64,000 bases of DNA from Euglena gracilis (lineage: Eukaryota > Euglenozoa > Euglenophyceae > Euglenales > Euglenaceae). The notes under the pieces were generated by a model. The model saw nothing but the letters and a program-made list of their open reading frames with translations. It did no database searches and was not told where the DNA came from. The translations under genes were made by a program, and so were the position numbers. Below, in pieces: positions 11,186-26,214 of the stretch. Numbering within the stretch: position 1 is the stretch's first letter; each line of letters begins with the position of its first letter. The DNA lies in assembly GCA_900893395.1 (NCBI GenBank), contig CAAHFI010382145.1, positions 1-64,000 of the forward strand, in the 5' to 3' direction.

Positions 11186-12127
11186 TATCGCGAGTTTATT
11201 TATTAATATTGAGTATGTTTTTGATTGATTTTTATGAATTTTGTCGATTTCTTTGTTAAAGTAGTTAAAATCTTTAAAGTTTTGATAAAAAATTTTTCTC
11301 TCAACAAGTTAAATAATAAAAAAACATCATGTTTGAACTTTTTGTAAAGAAATTTTTAAGACAATCTTTGAATAAAGAAAAAGTGACTCTTAAAAATTTG
11401 AACTCTAATACTTTTTTGGTTATGATTTTTTGTCAATTTAATAATTATTTATACTATTGCTTAAAATTTTTTCTAATATTGAGCTAGTTTAAACTTTGTT
11501 ATTTTACTATAATACCATAAATTTGCCAAACTTTCCTATTACAAGAATTGAAGATTGTTATTTTTTCAAGTTAGGACAAAAATTGTACGTCAATTTTGTT
11601 AAAAATACTTTAATTTTTTATGGTTTATTTTCTCTATTGTATGTGTAACACTTGACCTATTTATATTAGTAAAAATGGTTCTAATTTTATCAAATTTCCA
11701 TCTAATCAACTAAATATAGAATTAGAGCATCGTTTTCGTTATAAATTTCAATATAATATTTAATGAAAAAATTTTTTTAATAAAAGCCAAATTTTTATTA
11801 AATGGTAAGAACAAGTAATTTTTTTACAAAAAATATAAATTATTAAATTTTTAGAAAACTCCTATGATATGAAAAAAACAAGACAATAATTTTTTAGTAT
11901 CAAATTTAATAAAGAGGCAAATTTTTCAATTTTTAAAGTTTTGAGTTAATAAAAACAATTTGTTCATATAATACCATTTTAATTTTTTCAACTTTTTTGA
12001 AAAACTAATAGTTTTATGTAGTGTAATATCAAAATTTATGTTATAAAAAAACTATTATTTAACAAGAGTTCGTTTATTTTTTTCGAAAATTTATTTATTT
12101 AACTCAGCATCTAATTTGTCTTTAATA
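11186..12127 (+). other. AT-rich spacer after the rRNA array
   Basis: No gene recognised. The first 350 nt or so are a weak, diverged echo of the spacer after 5S copy 1: both have GAGTTTATTTATTAATATT just after the 5S, then a TATAAT-containing stretch followed by an AATTTG(T/C)CAAAC-like string. The rest is very AT-rich with no structure I could identify. Confidence 0.6.
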
Positions 12128-12235
12128 ATGGAGAGTAATGAAACTAAAAGAGAAGTAAGCATTAACAGGTTGGTTGCAAACTTCCGTAAGAAAGCCTTTG
12201 AAAATAAAGGATTAAAAAAGCTCGTTCTTGGTTAA
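12128..12235 (+). CDS. Small basic ORF, 35 aa, unknown
   Basis: ATG to TAA encodes MESNETKREVSINRLVANF and 16 more residues, rich in Lys and Arg. The local base composition is less AT-extreme than its surroundings, which suggests coding or recent origin. It resembles no plastid protein I know. The short basic helix recalls small ribosomal proteins such as bS21, but I cannot support that. It lies about 350 nt upstream of rpoB on the same strand. It may not be a gene. Confidence 0.25.
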   Translation: MESNETKREVSINRLVANFRKKAFENKGLKKLVLG

Positions 12236-12581
12236 TTAATTTTGGCCATGAAAATAATGCGAAAAATAGTACTTCTGCAAAATTGTATAAACATCGAAGT
12301 AATTGTTTTAAAACATTATTTTTTTAAGGGAACTTTTTGTTTTATTAAATATTAAGGTTAGTTAATTTATATGCATTTAAAATTAATTTTAAAAAATCCA
12401 TTATACTATTAATGTCAAATCAAAGAAACAGACTGTTTGAACTTTGTGAGAAATGGTAAATGGTTGTAGAGTACGCTCTAATTTATTAGATTTGTGAATT
12501 AATTCTTAACTTTGGTTTTATTTATTACAAATAAATAAATAATTTTTTTTGGTATGTTTATGTTAGATAAAAATTTTACTG
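12236..12581 (+). other. Spacer before rpoB
   Basis: AT-rich and without a recognised gene. It probably holds the promoter of the rpoB-rpoC1-rpoC2 operon, but no single box stands out from the background. Confidence 0.5.
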
Positions 12582-15500
12582 ATGATACAACGAAATAGTT
12601 TTCGCTCCTTTTTAAAAAAGGGTTTGGTAGAAGAGTTAAGAAAAATAAAAGATATAGCTCATGAAGGCTTTAGGATAAGCTTTCAAACAGATAATGTGAA
12701 ATATAAAAAGCCTAAAATATCTGCTGAATTTGCATTGAAAAACGGGGAAACATACAGTTTATCTGTTCATATACCTGTTGAAGTTACCTATAATAATATG
12801 TTCCTTGTTAGGAGAGATTTTTATTATTTTTCCTATTAATTTTATAATATATTTTTCATTATAATAATAAGTTTTTTTTTAGCAAAAAAGAATTTATTAT
12901 CTTATTAAATAAATATATATTATTTGCAAAAATTCCTTTAATGACTGAAAAAGGTACGTTTATTTTTAACGGTAATAAAAGAATTATGGATGTGGTTTAT
13001 ATTATTACTTTTAATTTTTTATTAATTATATTTATAAGTTAATTTTTTTTTAATTTTTAGGTTTGAGTTTTTTTAATTCATTTTTAACCAAATTATTCGT
13101 AGTCCTGGCGTTTATTTTGAAAAAAATCGTTATAATGATTCCATATTTGCGACGTTAATACCAACTTTTGGTAGTTGGTTAACTTTTAAAATTGATGTGC
13201 GTTTTTAAATGTTATTTAGTAATTTGGATTTTTAAATTATATTTTTACATTAAATTAAATTCTTTTTTAAAATTGAAAATTTTTTATATTTGGGTCAAGA
13301 CGAGGGAATTTTCGTTAAAGTAGACAAAATAAAGACAGCTATACCTTTAATAAATTTTTTGAAATGCTTAGGCCTATCCCGAAAAAAATTTTTTTTGTAT
13401 CTTAACGATCCTATTTTTATAGAAACGTTACAAGAAAGTGAGTCTTATGGTATTAGATTGGAATTTTTCGAATTTTATAAAATATTTTTTCCAAACGAAG
13501 TTAATGTTCGTTTTTTGAGATTTTTATATGTTTGATTTTATTATTTTATATTATTTTTTTAGTTAATAAGATATTAATATTTTTTTTATTTTTTCAGATG
13601 TTTTTTTATCTGAAAGGAAATGCCCGAAAATTTTTACGTTCAAAGTTTATGGATCTTGAGTTTATTCGTGTATTTTTTGTAATTTACAAAAGTTAAATTT
13701 TTTATAGATTATTTTAAAATTTTTTGATTTATTATTTTATGCCAGCATTATTAGCCGAGATTAAACACGTAAATATGATTTGGGTGAAGTAGGTCGCTTT
13801 AGGGTTAATACTAAAATTTATAGATCCGAATTTTTTCAAAGTAATAGAACTTTGCAACCCGAAGATGTTTTGGGTATAGCTCATTATTTGATTGAGTTAA
13901 AGAAAGGTTGGGAAATAATGAAGAATAATAGTATCTTTATTTGTTTGTTTATTTAAATTTATTAAAATTTTTATTTATTATAAAAATTTTTTAGCAATAT
14001 TTTATTAATGATACCTTTTGATGAGATCGATGATTTAAAAAACAAATTAGTACGTAGTATAGGTGAACTTCTTCAAAGTCAATTCCGAATTATTTTAAAT
14101 GAATTAGAATCTAGTTTAAAAGAAAAATTGATATTTCTTTATAAAAATCCTTCTGAAAAAACTTTTAGATTATCTAGATTTTTTAATTCTTACTTTATAA
14201 CTAATCGTATTCGAAAGTTTTTTTCTGTTAATCCACTTTCTCAATTGTTAGATGATACAAATTCTTTGTCTGAGCTTACACATAAAAGGAAGTTAAGTCC
14301 CTTTGGTCCTAATGGTCTTAATAAAGAAAGAACAAAGTTAGATGTAAGAGAAATAAATACTAGTCAATATGGAAGGGTTTGTCCTATTGAGACAAGTGAG
14401 GGAAAAAATGCTGGTTTGATTTTATCTTTAGCAAAAGATGTAAGAGTTGATAAGTATGGATTTTTAGAAAGCCCTTTTTATAAGGTTTTGAGAGGAAAGA
14501 TAGAAACCAATAAAGGAATTTATTTTATTTCTTCTGCGCAGGAAAAATATTTTACAGTAGCTCCGTTTGATGTCTTTAGAAGTTCTCAAAGTAATCTTTT
14601 AGATAAAAATAAGCTTCTAGGTGTTAAAAGAAGTAAAATTTTTTCATATTCTTTCTCAAAAAATATTGATTTTATAAGTATTTCAACAGATCAATTTACT
14701 TCATTAGGTACAGGCTTAGTTCCTTTTTTGGAGCATAACGATGCTAATAGGGTTCTTATGGGTTCAAACATGCAACGACAATCTCTTATTTTATTGGAAA
14801 AGGAAGTTCCTTTTATAAAAACTGGACGCGAGGCTTTAATTAATCGAGAAAGTGATGCCACGGTTTTAGCAAAAAGTAGTGGAAAAGTAATTTATTCTAG
14901 TTTAAAAAAAATAGTTATTCAAGAGGAAGAATATTGTGCTAATATTGAATTTTTTAATAAAAATTATTCTTTTTTTAATTTATTGGGGTGCTTAAATGAA
15001 ATATCTCAAAAAAATTTTAAACTTATTAAAAAAGTTAACCAAAAAATTTATTTTTTAGAGTCTCCTAAGAAATCGAATCACGGTGTTTATATTCAGAAAA
15101 TTCCTATTGTTCATGAAGGTGAGTGGGTTAGAAAAGGACAAATTATAGCTGATGGTATGAGTACATTAAGAGGTGGCATTTGTTTAGGAAAAAATGTTTT
15201 GGTCGCGTACCTTGGATGGGAAGGTTATAATTTTGAAGATGCCGTAATTATTAGTGAAAGGCTTGTTTTTGAAGATATTTTTACTTCTATACATATGAAA
15301 AAATTTAAAACTTTTATTGTAAATGATGAAAAAAAAGGTGTGCGAATTTAAATTTAGTTAATTTTGAAAATTTAATTCTTAATTTTATTTTTCGTAAATT
15401 TTGGTATAAATATTATTTAGAGATATTTAATTATAACTTTTATTTGTTTTTAAAATTATTAATTTTTTTTATAACTTTTTCAAAAATTTATATTTAGCTT

Positions 15501-16701
15501 TTTTTCATATTTCATTATTAATGAAAAATTAAATTCAATTAAAATTTTTTGATTTAAATGAAAAATGTTTATTTTATTTAATAAAGCTAAATCTATTATT
15601 AGTTTAGATGTTTAGTTTGAAAACGAATATTAATTTGTTAAGTTTTAAGAAAATATTAGTATGTTTATTCCTAATGCAAGTTTAAAAACTATTAAAAACT
15701 TGAAAAATAATGGTATTATTAAAATAGGTTCAGAGATTAAAGCACAGGATGTTTTAATTGGAAGAATTAAAGTTAAGTTAAAAAATACGCCAAAAAATAA
15801 AATGTTAATAGCATTTTTTGGCAATAAGGTACGAAAAGACGTTTCTTTACGTTCTCCTCGCTCTTTGGTAGGTATTGTTACAAGTGTTGAGATTTTATGT
15901 AAAAAGTCGAATTGTTCTGTTCTTATTCATGTTGCCGAAAAACGCAGAATACAAATAGGTGATAAAATTGCAGGACGGCATGGTAATAAAGGTATAATTT
16001 CGAAAATTGTTCCGTCTATAGATATGCCTTTTCTTCCTGATGGTACACCTGTTGATATGATTTTAAATCCTCTAGGCATACCATCTAGAATGAATGTTGG
16101 TCAAGTCTTTGAAAGTTTGTTAAACTTGTCTTCTTTATTTTTGAAAGAAAGGTATAAAATTCAACCTTTTGATGAAGTCCAAACAAGTATGAATTCAAAA
16201 TCTTTTGTGTATAAAAAATTAAATGAAGCGCGTAAAAGAACTAAAAAAGATTGGCTTTTTAATCCAAATTATCCAGGAAAAGCCTTTTTATATGATGGTA
16301 GAAATTGTAGGCCTTTTGATCACCCTGTAGCTTTTGGTTATGCGTATATTTTAAAATTAATACATATGGTTAAAGACAAAATTCATGCGAGAGTTACCGG
16401 CCCTTATTCTTCAGTAACTCAACAACCTTTACGTGGAAAATCGAAAAATGGTGGACAAAGGTTTGGGGAAATGGAGGTTTGGGCTATAGAAGGATTTGGT
16501 GCTGCATATTTGTTGCAGGAGTTATTAACTATTAAATCTGATGATGTATTAAATAGATCAGAAGCGTTATTTAGTTTAATAAATGGTACTTATTTTTCTA
16601 AGCCAAATATTCCCGAAGCTTTCAAGTTATTTATTTTAGAAATGCAATCTTTATGTATTGATATTAAAATTTTTACAAATAATTATAAAAAATTCGATTA
16701 G
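12582..16701 (+). CDS. rpoB: RNA polymerase beta subunit (spliced)
   Basis: Beta subunit of the plastid-encoded RNA polymerase, partner of beta' (rpoC1), beta'' (rpoC2) and alpha. At least eight exons are visible by protein continuity: about 12582-12808, 12883-12988, 13081-13197, 13293-13527, 13597-13662, 13752-13905, 14008-15342 and 15658-16701. Family landmarks in order are IPLMTEKGTF near 12930, RSPGVYF near 13098, RSIGELLQSQFR near 14053, GDKIAGRHGNKG near 15958 and GGQRFGEMEVWAIEGFGAA near 16453. Most introns are about 90-120 nt and AT-rich (group III type); the last is about 310 nt. The ATG at 12582 is the first in frame after an upstream stop. It is first in the operon with rpoC1 and rpoC2. 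Confidence 0.95.
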
Positions 16702-16784
16702 TTAAATTTTTGAGTTATTTTTTTTTTATGAAGTTTTTATGGTCAATTAAGACCTGATACTTATTTTTATTTATTTTTGTATTT

Positions 16785-20245
<3,461 letters not shown>

Positions 20246-20335
20246 ATACTTTAATTTTTGTATGAGCTAAGTAGTTTTAAAGTTTATTATTTTATTGATT
20301 TATTTCAATAAGTTTGTTAAATTATTATTTTAATT

Positions 20336-23300
20336 ATGAATTTCGGAAATATAGTATGTTTTAATAGAGTTTTTGATAAAAATGAAATTAGAAATTTAAT
20401 TAGCTGGTTTTTGTCAAATTATGGTAGTATCCGAACAAAAGAGTTATTGGATAAAATGAAAAATTTTGGTTTTACCTATGCAACAACCACTGGATTATCA
20501 TTAGGACTTGGAGATCTTAAAATTCCTTCTTCAAAAGCAAATTTGGTTAAAAGTTCTGAAAAAATTTTATTTAAAACGAGAAATCGATATAAAAATGGTA
20601 TGATAAATTTCATTAATGTTTTGGATGAAGAAAGGGATATTTGGAATGTCGTTAATGAAAATTTGAAGAAAGAATCTATTAATAATTTGAGACAATCCGA
20701 CTTTTTGAATCCTTTGTATTCTATGACTTTGTCAGGTGCAAGGGGTAGTATTACACAGGTGAAACAATTGATAGGTATGCGAGGACTAATGTCCGATTCT
20801 CAGGGTAATGTAATTCCTTTTCCAATAAAAACTAATTTTAAAGAAGGTTTAAATATTACTGAATATTTTGTTTCTTGTTACGGTGCTAGAAAAGGCTTAA
20901 TTGATACTGCTTTAAAAACAGCTAATGCTGGGTATTTAACTAGACGAATGATTTATACAGCACAAAACTTAATTGTAAAAAGGTCGGATTGTTTTACAAA
21001 ATATAATACGTGCGTATTACTACAAAACCAAGATAAAGAAGAACTAAAGTTTTTGAAGGAAAAATTAATTGGTAGAGTATTAGCAAAAACTATTGTTAAT
21101 GCCAAAACAGGTGATATTTTAGTTAGTGCTGGTCAAGATATTTGTAATGTGTGGTTCGAGCTACAAAAATTTTAAAATTTAAGGAATGTGGCAAATTCTT
21201 TTATATTAATTTTTATCTAAGATTATTATACTTTAAAATTAGCGAAATTCTAATAATATACAGATCATTGTTATTAAACATAATTTCCTTTTTATTAGAA
21301 TAAAAAAACAGGATTAAAATTTCAAAGTATTAAAAGTATTTGAAATAGTAATTTTATATGGTTTACAGAAAATTAAGAAACTAAAAAGCTTCAACTTTTT
21401 TTATAATATTTTATTACACTTTGTTATTGAAAATTAAGGGGGAGTTATATTAGGAGCCATTTTAAAACATACCTTTTATGTATAGTAGTTATGGTATAAA
21501 CGAATTGAATTTTTATTTATAAGGATGGAATATGAAGCAAAAGGTCTGAACGATGTTATAAAAACGTTTAAAATACTCTATGAAAAGTAGTAGGTGTAAT
21601 CACCGGCATATGCTGATATATTTCTTAAATATCATAAAAAGTTTATGATTTTTAGGTAGCCGAGTGAAAAAGAATTTTCATGCTCGGTTTCGAATGAGAA
21701 ATATTTTTATTAAATATTAACTTTCAGTCTATACGTTTAAAAAAATTATTAATTTTCCCGAGGTTTATATTCGTACACCTTTTAATTGTGTATTAATGGA
21801 AGGCATATGCCAAATATGCTATGGTTGGAATTTAGCCTGTGGCAAAATGGTAGAACTTGGTGAATGTGTAGGAATTTTAGCTGCTCAATCAATAGGTGAG
21901 CCTGGTACGCAATTAACAATGCGAACTTTTCATACGGGTGGTGTTTTTTCTGCAAAGGCAAAAGAAGTTATAACATCTCCTTTAAATGGAAAAATATGGT
22001 ACGATTTGAAGTGTGTATCGTTTTTAATTTTACAATATTTAATGGCAGAATTAAACTTTCTATTTTAGACTAATTGTCTTTGTTATTGTATTACAATTTT
22101 TATATTTATTACTTGTTATAGATAGTAACTTAAAGTTTTTTAAATTGATTTATATTGTAAGTTTATTTTTTTATAATTGAAATCAATTTTGCAGAATAGA
22201 TAAACAAAATGTTGTTTATATTTTGTTACGTATTTTTTTAGTAAATAGAGTGAGAATAAATGGTTTTTCTAATAAAATTTATAATTTTAAACTTTATTTG
22301 ATAAAACATGTTCTAAAAAACGATGTTTTAAAATAGAAGGAACGATTAAAATTAGTTTGGGGTTAGGGGATGTTTATTATTAGTATTTAAATTTATAGAT
22401 CGCAATTATAAAATAAATATGAAGTATTAGCCATTAAATTAATCACAATTATAATTGAGTAGTCGTATGATATAATATATCAAGTATGACTTCGTAAAAG
22501 TGATTTTTATAGGTCAACTTTAACTACAGGGTTAAGAAGAGTTTATAATAAATTTAAGGAAAAAGCTTTTTTAACTTTGCAAGAAAAAAAAATTGTGATT
22601 TACGAAAATGACGTTAGTAAATCTATTATGTTTTTACCTTCTAGTACGCTTTTATATGTTAAGCCAGGAAGAAAAATATTTGATAAGCAAATAATAGGAG
22701 AATCTGTAAATTCTAACTTGAAAAATGACGTTTTTGGTATTGAGGAAATTCGAGATGTTAAGGCAAAAATTTCTGGTCAAATCTTTTTCCCTCAAATTAA
22801 TTCGAAGCAATTTGGAAAAATATTTTGGATAATAAGTTCTATTATTATGAGTTTTACTTCTTTATTTTTTCATTTGACAAAGAAATTTTCTTTTAAAAAT
22901 AAATTAATTTGTCCTACTACAAATGTTCATAAAAAAGAATTATTTGTTAACAGGAAGAAAGAACTTTTTCCTCGTAAATTTGGTAAATTATTTATTAACA
23001 TTAGGAACGTTAATAGTTTAGTTGATAAATCGAAAGTTTTAAAAAAAGAAGTTCACATATTATTACATGTATACTTGATCAAGATAAGGTTATAATGCTT
23101 CGAAATCTTAAAAAACAAAAGCGTATTTTTGGTAATTTTAAAATTGGATGTTTTCTTAAAACGGGTCAAATAATTAGTAATTTTAAGCTTCTTCATTCTT
23201 CTCAAATAATACAAGAAAGAAAAGAGTTTTCGATTTTTCGAAAAGTAATGCCTTTTTCGACTAATGATGATACATTGATGAGAATAGAAGATAAACCTTT

Positions 23301-23922
23301 TATAAGAAAGAACCAATTATTATATCGCGTTAATTTTGTCCGAGAAAAAACTTATGATATAGTTCAAGGATTGCCTAAAGTAGAAAAATTGTTAGAAGCT
23401 CGAATGACTTCTTCGTTAAAAGAAATAATAAATAACCCTCATGATATATTGACGGAGTCTTTTTTTACTTTTTTAGATGATTATGAGAATCTTGTAGCTG
23501 CGCGAAAAAGTTTTGAGGTAATACAAAAATATTTAATAGATGGTGTTCAGACTGTTTATAAATCTCAGGGTGTCAAAATAGCGGATAAACATATTGAACT
23601 TATTGTTAAACAAATAACGTCAAAAGTGATTGTTACTAATCCAGGTGATTCTAGCTTTATGGTAGGGGATTTTTTAGATCTTAATTTAGTAGAGGTATTA
23701 AATAAAAGACTAGTAAATAGTATTGTTTATGAGCCTATAATTATGGGATTGACTCGTTTTTCTCTATCTAGTCAAAGTTTTATAGCTCAAGCGAGTTTTC
23801 AAGAAACTACTAGAGTTTTAACAAAAGCTGCTTTACAAGGAAGAGCTGATTGGTTATCTGGGTTAAAAGAAAATTTAGTTTTAGGAAATATTATTCCCGC
23901 AGGTACTGGTTTTAAAAATTAA
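20336..23922 (+). CDS. rpoC2: RNA polymerase beta'' subunit (spliced, with a frame change)
   Basis: Beta'' subunit, equal to the C-terminal part of bacterial beta'. Exon 1 (20336-21148) begins [18 protein letters not shown] and has [17 protein letters not shown]. Exon 2 (about 21730-22010) carries [13 protein letters not shown] and [16 protein letters not shown]. Exon 3 (about 22516-23922) ends PAGTGFKN. Two group II introns separate them. Inside exon 3 the reading frame changes near 23028-23095: both frames are open there and no intron of normal size fits obviously between [10 protein letters not shown] and [10 protein letters not shown]. Either a very short or overlapping intron or an indel is involved. 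The downstream frame is clearly conserved ([31 protein letters not shown]). Confidence 0.93.
21149..21729 (+). other. Group II intron in rpoC2 (intron 1)
   Basis: Starts GTGTGGTTCG, a group II 5' end, after the exon end QDICN. A domain V hairpin lies at about 21659-21695 (AGCCGAGTG ... CATGCTCGGTTTCG). The coding sequence resumes near 21730 with the [16 protein letters not shown] segment. It contains no maturase frame. The 3' border is approximate. Confidence 0.8.
22011..22515 (+). other. Group II intron in rpoC2 (intron 2)
   Basis: Starts GTGTGTATCG. A domain V-like hairpin (AGTAGTCGTATG ... AAGTATGACTTCG) lies at about 22457-22495, shortly before the coding sequence resumes. No reading frame is seen inside. 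Confidence 0.8.
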
Positions 23923-23952
23923 TTAGCAAAATTTACTATAATTTGAGTAACT

Positions 23953-24025
23953 GGGGGTATAGCTCAGTTGGTAGAGCGTCTGCCTTACAAGCAGAATGTC
24001 AGCGGTTCGAATCCGTTTGCCCTCA
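23953..24025 (+). tRNA. trnV-UAC: tRNA-Val (UAC)
   Basis: Acceptor strands GGGGGTA and TGCCCTC pair with wobbles, the anticodon loop CTTACAA gives UAC, and the T arm CGGTTCGAATCCG is intact. There is no intron, unlike the land-plant gene. Confidence 0.96.
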
Positions 24026-24041
24026 AAGGTTATTTACTTTA

Positions 24042-24113
24042 TCCTTAATAGCTCAGTGGTAGAGCAATCGGCTGTTAACCGATCGGTCGTAGGTTCGAAT
24101 CCTACTTAAGGAG
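24042..24113 (+). tRNA. trnN-GUU: tRNA-Asn (GUU)
   Basis: Acceptor strands TCCTTAA and TTAAGGA pair perfectly. The anticodon loop CTGTTAA gives GUU. It lies 16 nt after trnV. Confidence 0.97.
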
Positions 24114-24116
24114 TAA

Positions 24117-24190
24117 GGGCTTGTAGCTCAGTGGACTAGAGCACGTGGCTACGAACTACGGAGTCAGGGGTTCGAATCCCTTCTTGCCCG
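24117..24190 (+). tRNA. trnR-ACG: tRNA-Arg (ACG)
   Basis: The anticodon loop CTACGAA gives ACG. The acceptor GGGCTTG and CTTGCCC have the central mismatches also seen in land-plant trnR-ACG. It lies 3 nt after trnN, so the two are probably co-transcribed. Confidence 0.95.
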
Positions 24191-24235
24191 ATTGATTAGT
24201 AATTTCGTTATTTTTTATGATCATTTAATTTTTAA

Positions 24236-24319
24236 TACAGGCAGAGAGACTCGAACTCTCACATCATAAAGACACAGGAACCTAAATCCTGCGCGTCTAC
24301 CAAATTCCGCCATGCCTGC
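24236..24319 (-). tRNA. trnL-UAG: tRNA-Leu (UAG)
   Basis: On the minus strand, acceptor strands GCAGGCA and TGCCTGT pair, the anticodon loop TTTAGGT gives UAG, and a long variable arm is present (84 nt in total), as expected for tRNA-Leu. Confidence 0.95.
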
Positions 24320-24390
24320 TTTATCAATATTAATAAATGTTAATATTGTTTTTTATTTATTTTAAAACGTGTTAAATAAATTTTGTTATT

Positions 24391-24987
24391 TTATATTCTA
24401 CGTCTCTTGCTAGGTCGACATCCATTATGTGGTAAGGGAGTGACATCTCTTATGCAACTTATGCGTAGACCTAAACTTTGTACGCATTTTAAAGCTGTTT
24501 CTCGTCCGGTTCCAGGTCCACTAATGTTTATCTCAACTTTTTGAAGTCCTTGTTCTATAGCTTTCTTAACGGCAATTGCAGTAGTTGTCTTTGTAGCTAA
24601 CGGTGTAGCCTTTTTCGAGCTTTTAAAACCGCATGCTCCTGAAGATGACCAAGCGATTACATTTCCTTTTGGATCACTTACCGAAACTAAGAATTTAATT
24701 AGATGTATTTTCTATTATTTAATATAAAGGAAAATTTTTTTTAGTTTTATTGTGATGATTTTTTGTATAATTTTTTTAATATTAAATCGCTTCATTATTA
24801 TAAGTTGTTTTTTTAAGATATTGATTTTTAAATGCTTTTTTTTAAAGATAAAAATTATAATAACTTTATATTACATTATATACTATTAATTTTTGATTGC
24901 ATGTAAGTTTAATCCCATAATATGGACAATTCCTTTTGGAAATTTTTTTTTTGTTATTTTGATTATTTTTTTTTTTTGTTTTATCAT
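24391..24987 (-). CDS. rps11: Ribosomal protein uS11 (spliced)
   Basis: Small-subunit protein of the plastid ribosome platform. On the minus strand, exon 1 (24987 to about 24918) encodes MIKQKKKIIKITKKKF then PKGIVHI, the start of the uS11 core. Exon 2 (about 24705-24391) reads VSVSDPKGNVIAWSSSGACG, then the GPGTGRE segment, and ends with RDVTPLPHNGCRPSKRRRI, the classic uS11 tail. An intron of about 210 nt lies between; a few residues near the junction (QASFNNT in other species) are not placed, so the borders are uncertain. It follows rps4 on the same strand, about 120 nt away. Confidence 0.9.
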
Positions 24988-25110
24988 TTTTTTATAAATA
25001 AATATTTCTTTTTAAGAACAAAATTTGCAAAAAGCATGATTTCCTTGAGTTTTTAATATTTATTTCATTTTTTATATTATTCACAATTTTCCCTATAAAT
25101 TAATTTATAA

Positions 25111-25728
25111 TTAGACCTTGCGTGAATAGAATTCGATTACTAAAAGTTCATTAACTATTAACGATATCGCTTTTCTATTGATTAAACCAATAATTTTTGC
25201 TTCTAAGTTTTTTTTGTTAAGAGATAAATGTGGTGGTATTAATAGTAATTCTTTAGATTCTATGTTTTTTTGTATGACATTTTCTGATACAGTACTTTTT
25301 TTAGGTTTTATAATACTTTTTGGTTGGCAAATAAAACTAGGTATATTGATAACTTTGTCATCTACACAAATGTGACCATGATTTATTAGTTGTTTTGCAG
25401 CCATTATTGTAGGTGCAAAACCTATTCGATGTACAATATTATCTAATCTCATTTCCAAAAAAGTTAGCAAAAATCTTCCGGATGATCCTTTTTTTTTCCT
25501 AGATTTTTTTACATAATTTAGAAGTTGTCTTTCGGTTATTCCGTAGTTAAATCGCAGTTTTTGTTTTTCTTTTAATCTTATGTTATATTTTGATATTTTT
25601 TTTTTCCTTTTAAAGGATGTTGCTGGTTGCCCTGGGGATTTTCTTTTCTTTGATGTTTTATTTGTAAGACTTGGAAGTTTTCCTATTCTACGAACTATTC
25701 GCAATCGTGGTCCTCTATATCTTGACAT
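25111..25728 (-). CDS. rps4: Ribosomal protein uS4
   Basis: Small-subunit assembly protein, 205 aa, close to the usual plastid length. It starts MSRYRGPRLRIVRRIGKLP, has the FNYGITERQLLNYVKKSR segment and the S4 RNA-binding core RLDNIVHRIGFAPTIMAAKQ, followed by INHGHICVDD. No intron is seen, unusual among the longer genes in this window. It is upstream of rps11 in the same minus-strand unit and divergent from trnY. Confidence 0.97.
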   Translation of the reverse strand: MSRYRGPRLRIVRRIGKLPSLTNKTSKKRKSPGQPATSFKRKKKISKYNIRLKEKQKLRFNYGITERQLLNYVKKSRKKKGSSGRFLLTFLEMRLDNIVHRIGFAPTIMAAKQLINHGHICVDDKVINIPSFICQPKSIIKPKKSTVSENVIQKNIESKELLLIPPHLSLNKKNLEAKIIGLINRKAISLIVNELLVIEFYSRKV

Positions 25729-25804
25729 AGTTTTATCTATATTTTTTTTGATCTTAAATAACTTTTTCTATGTTAATTGTTTTTGTTGTTTAACATCTAA
25801 TTGC

Positions 25805-25886
25805 GAGTTGTTGCCCGAGTGGTTAATGGGGGCGGATTGTAAATCCGCTAGTTCATCTTTCGCTGGTTCGAATCCAGCACGACTCA
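25805..25886 (+). tRNA. trnY-GUA: tRNA-Tyr (GUA)
   Basis: Acceptor strands GAGTTGT and ACGACTC pair, the anticodon loop TTGTAAA gives GUA, and a long variable arm gives 82 nt in total. It begins the plus-strand tRNA run Y-H-M-W-E-G. Confidence 0.96.
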
Positions 25887-25950
25887 AAATATTTTTATAT
25901 TTAATCAGACAGTTTTCGAGTTATAATAAATTTTTATTATATTTTTTATA

Positions 25951-26023
25951 GGTGGGTGTAGCCAAGTGGTAAGGCAAAGGACTGTGACTCCTTCATTCGC
26001 GGGTTCGATCCCCGTCATTCACC
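25951..26023 (+). tRNA. trnH-GUG: tRNA-His (GUG)
   Basis: The anticodon loop CTGTGAC gives GUG. An extra 5' G at 25951 faces C73, the encoded G-1 typical of plastid tRNA-His. Acceptor GTGGGTG pairs with CATTCAC. Confidence 0.95.
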
Positions 26024-26038
26024 ATCTATTAATTTTTA

Positions 26039-26110
26039 GGCTCAGTAGCTCAGAGGTAGAGCAGGGGATTCATAAGCCCTTGGTCACAGGTTCAAATCTT
26101 GTCTGAGCCA
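26039..26110 (+). tRNA. trnM-CAU: tRNA-Met (CAU), elongator type
   Basis: Acceptor strands GGCTCAG and CTGAGCC pair perfectly, and the anticodon loop TTCATAA gives CAU. The G1-C72 pair and the D arm fit the elongator rather than the initiator. A CAU tRNA-Ile with modified C34 cannot be excluded from sequence alone. Confidence 0.9.
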
Positions 26111-26114
26111 AACT

Positions 26115-26187
26115 GCGCTTTTAGTTCAATTGGTAGAACGTAGGTCTCCAAAACCTGATGTAGTAGGTTCGAATCCTACAGAGCGCG
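26115..26187 (+). tRNA. trnW-CCA: tRNA-Trp (CCA)
   Basis: Acceptor strands GCGCTTT and AGAGCGC pair, and the anticodon loop CTCCAAA gives CCA. It lies 4 nt after trnM. It is the evident source of the pseudo-trnW pieces at 301 and 6218. Confidence 0.97.
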
Positions 26188-26214
26188 TTTATTTTTTTTC
26201 TTTATCTTAAATTT

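Noticed and set aside
23053-23316. 87-codon antisense frame in rpoC2
   Set aside because: Antisense to a clearly conserved part of rpoC2.
25178-25951. Plus-strand frames over rps4 and trnY
   Set aside because: They are shadows of rps4 on the other strand and of the tRNA.
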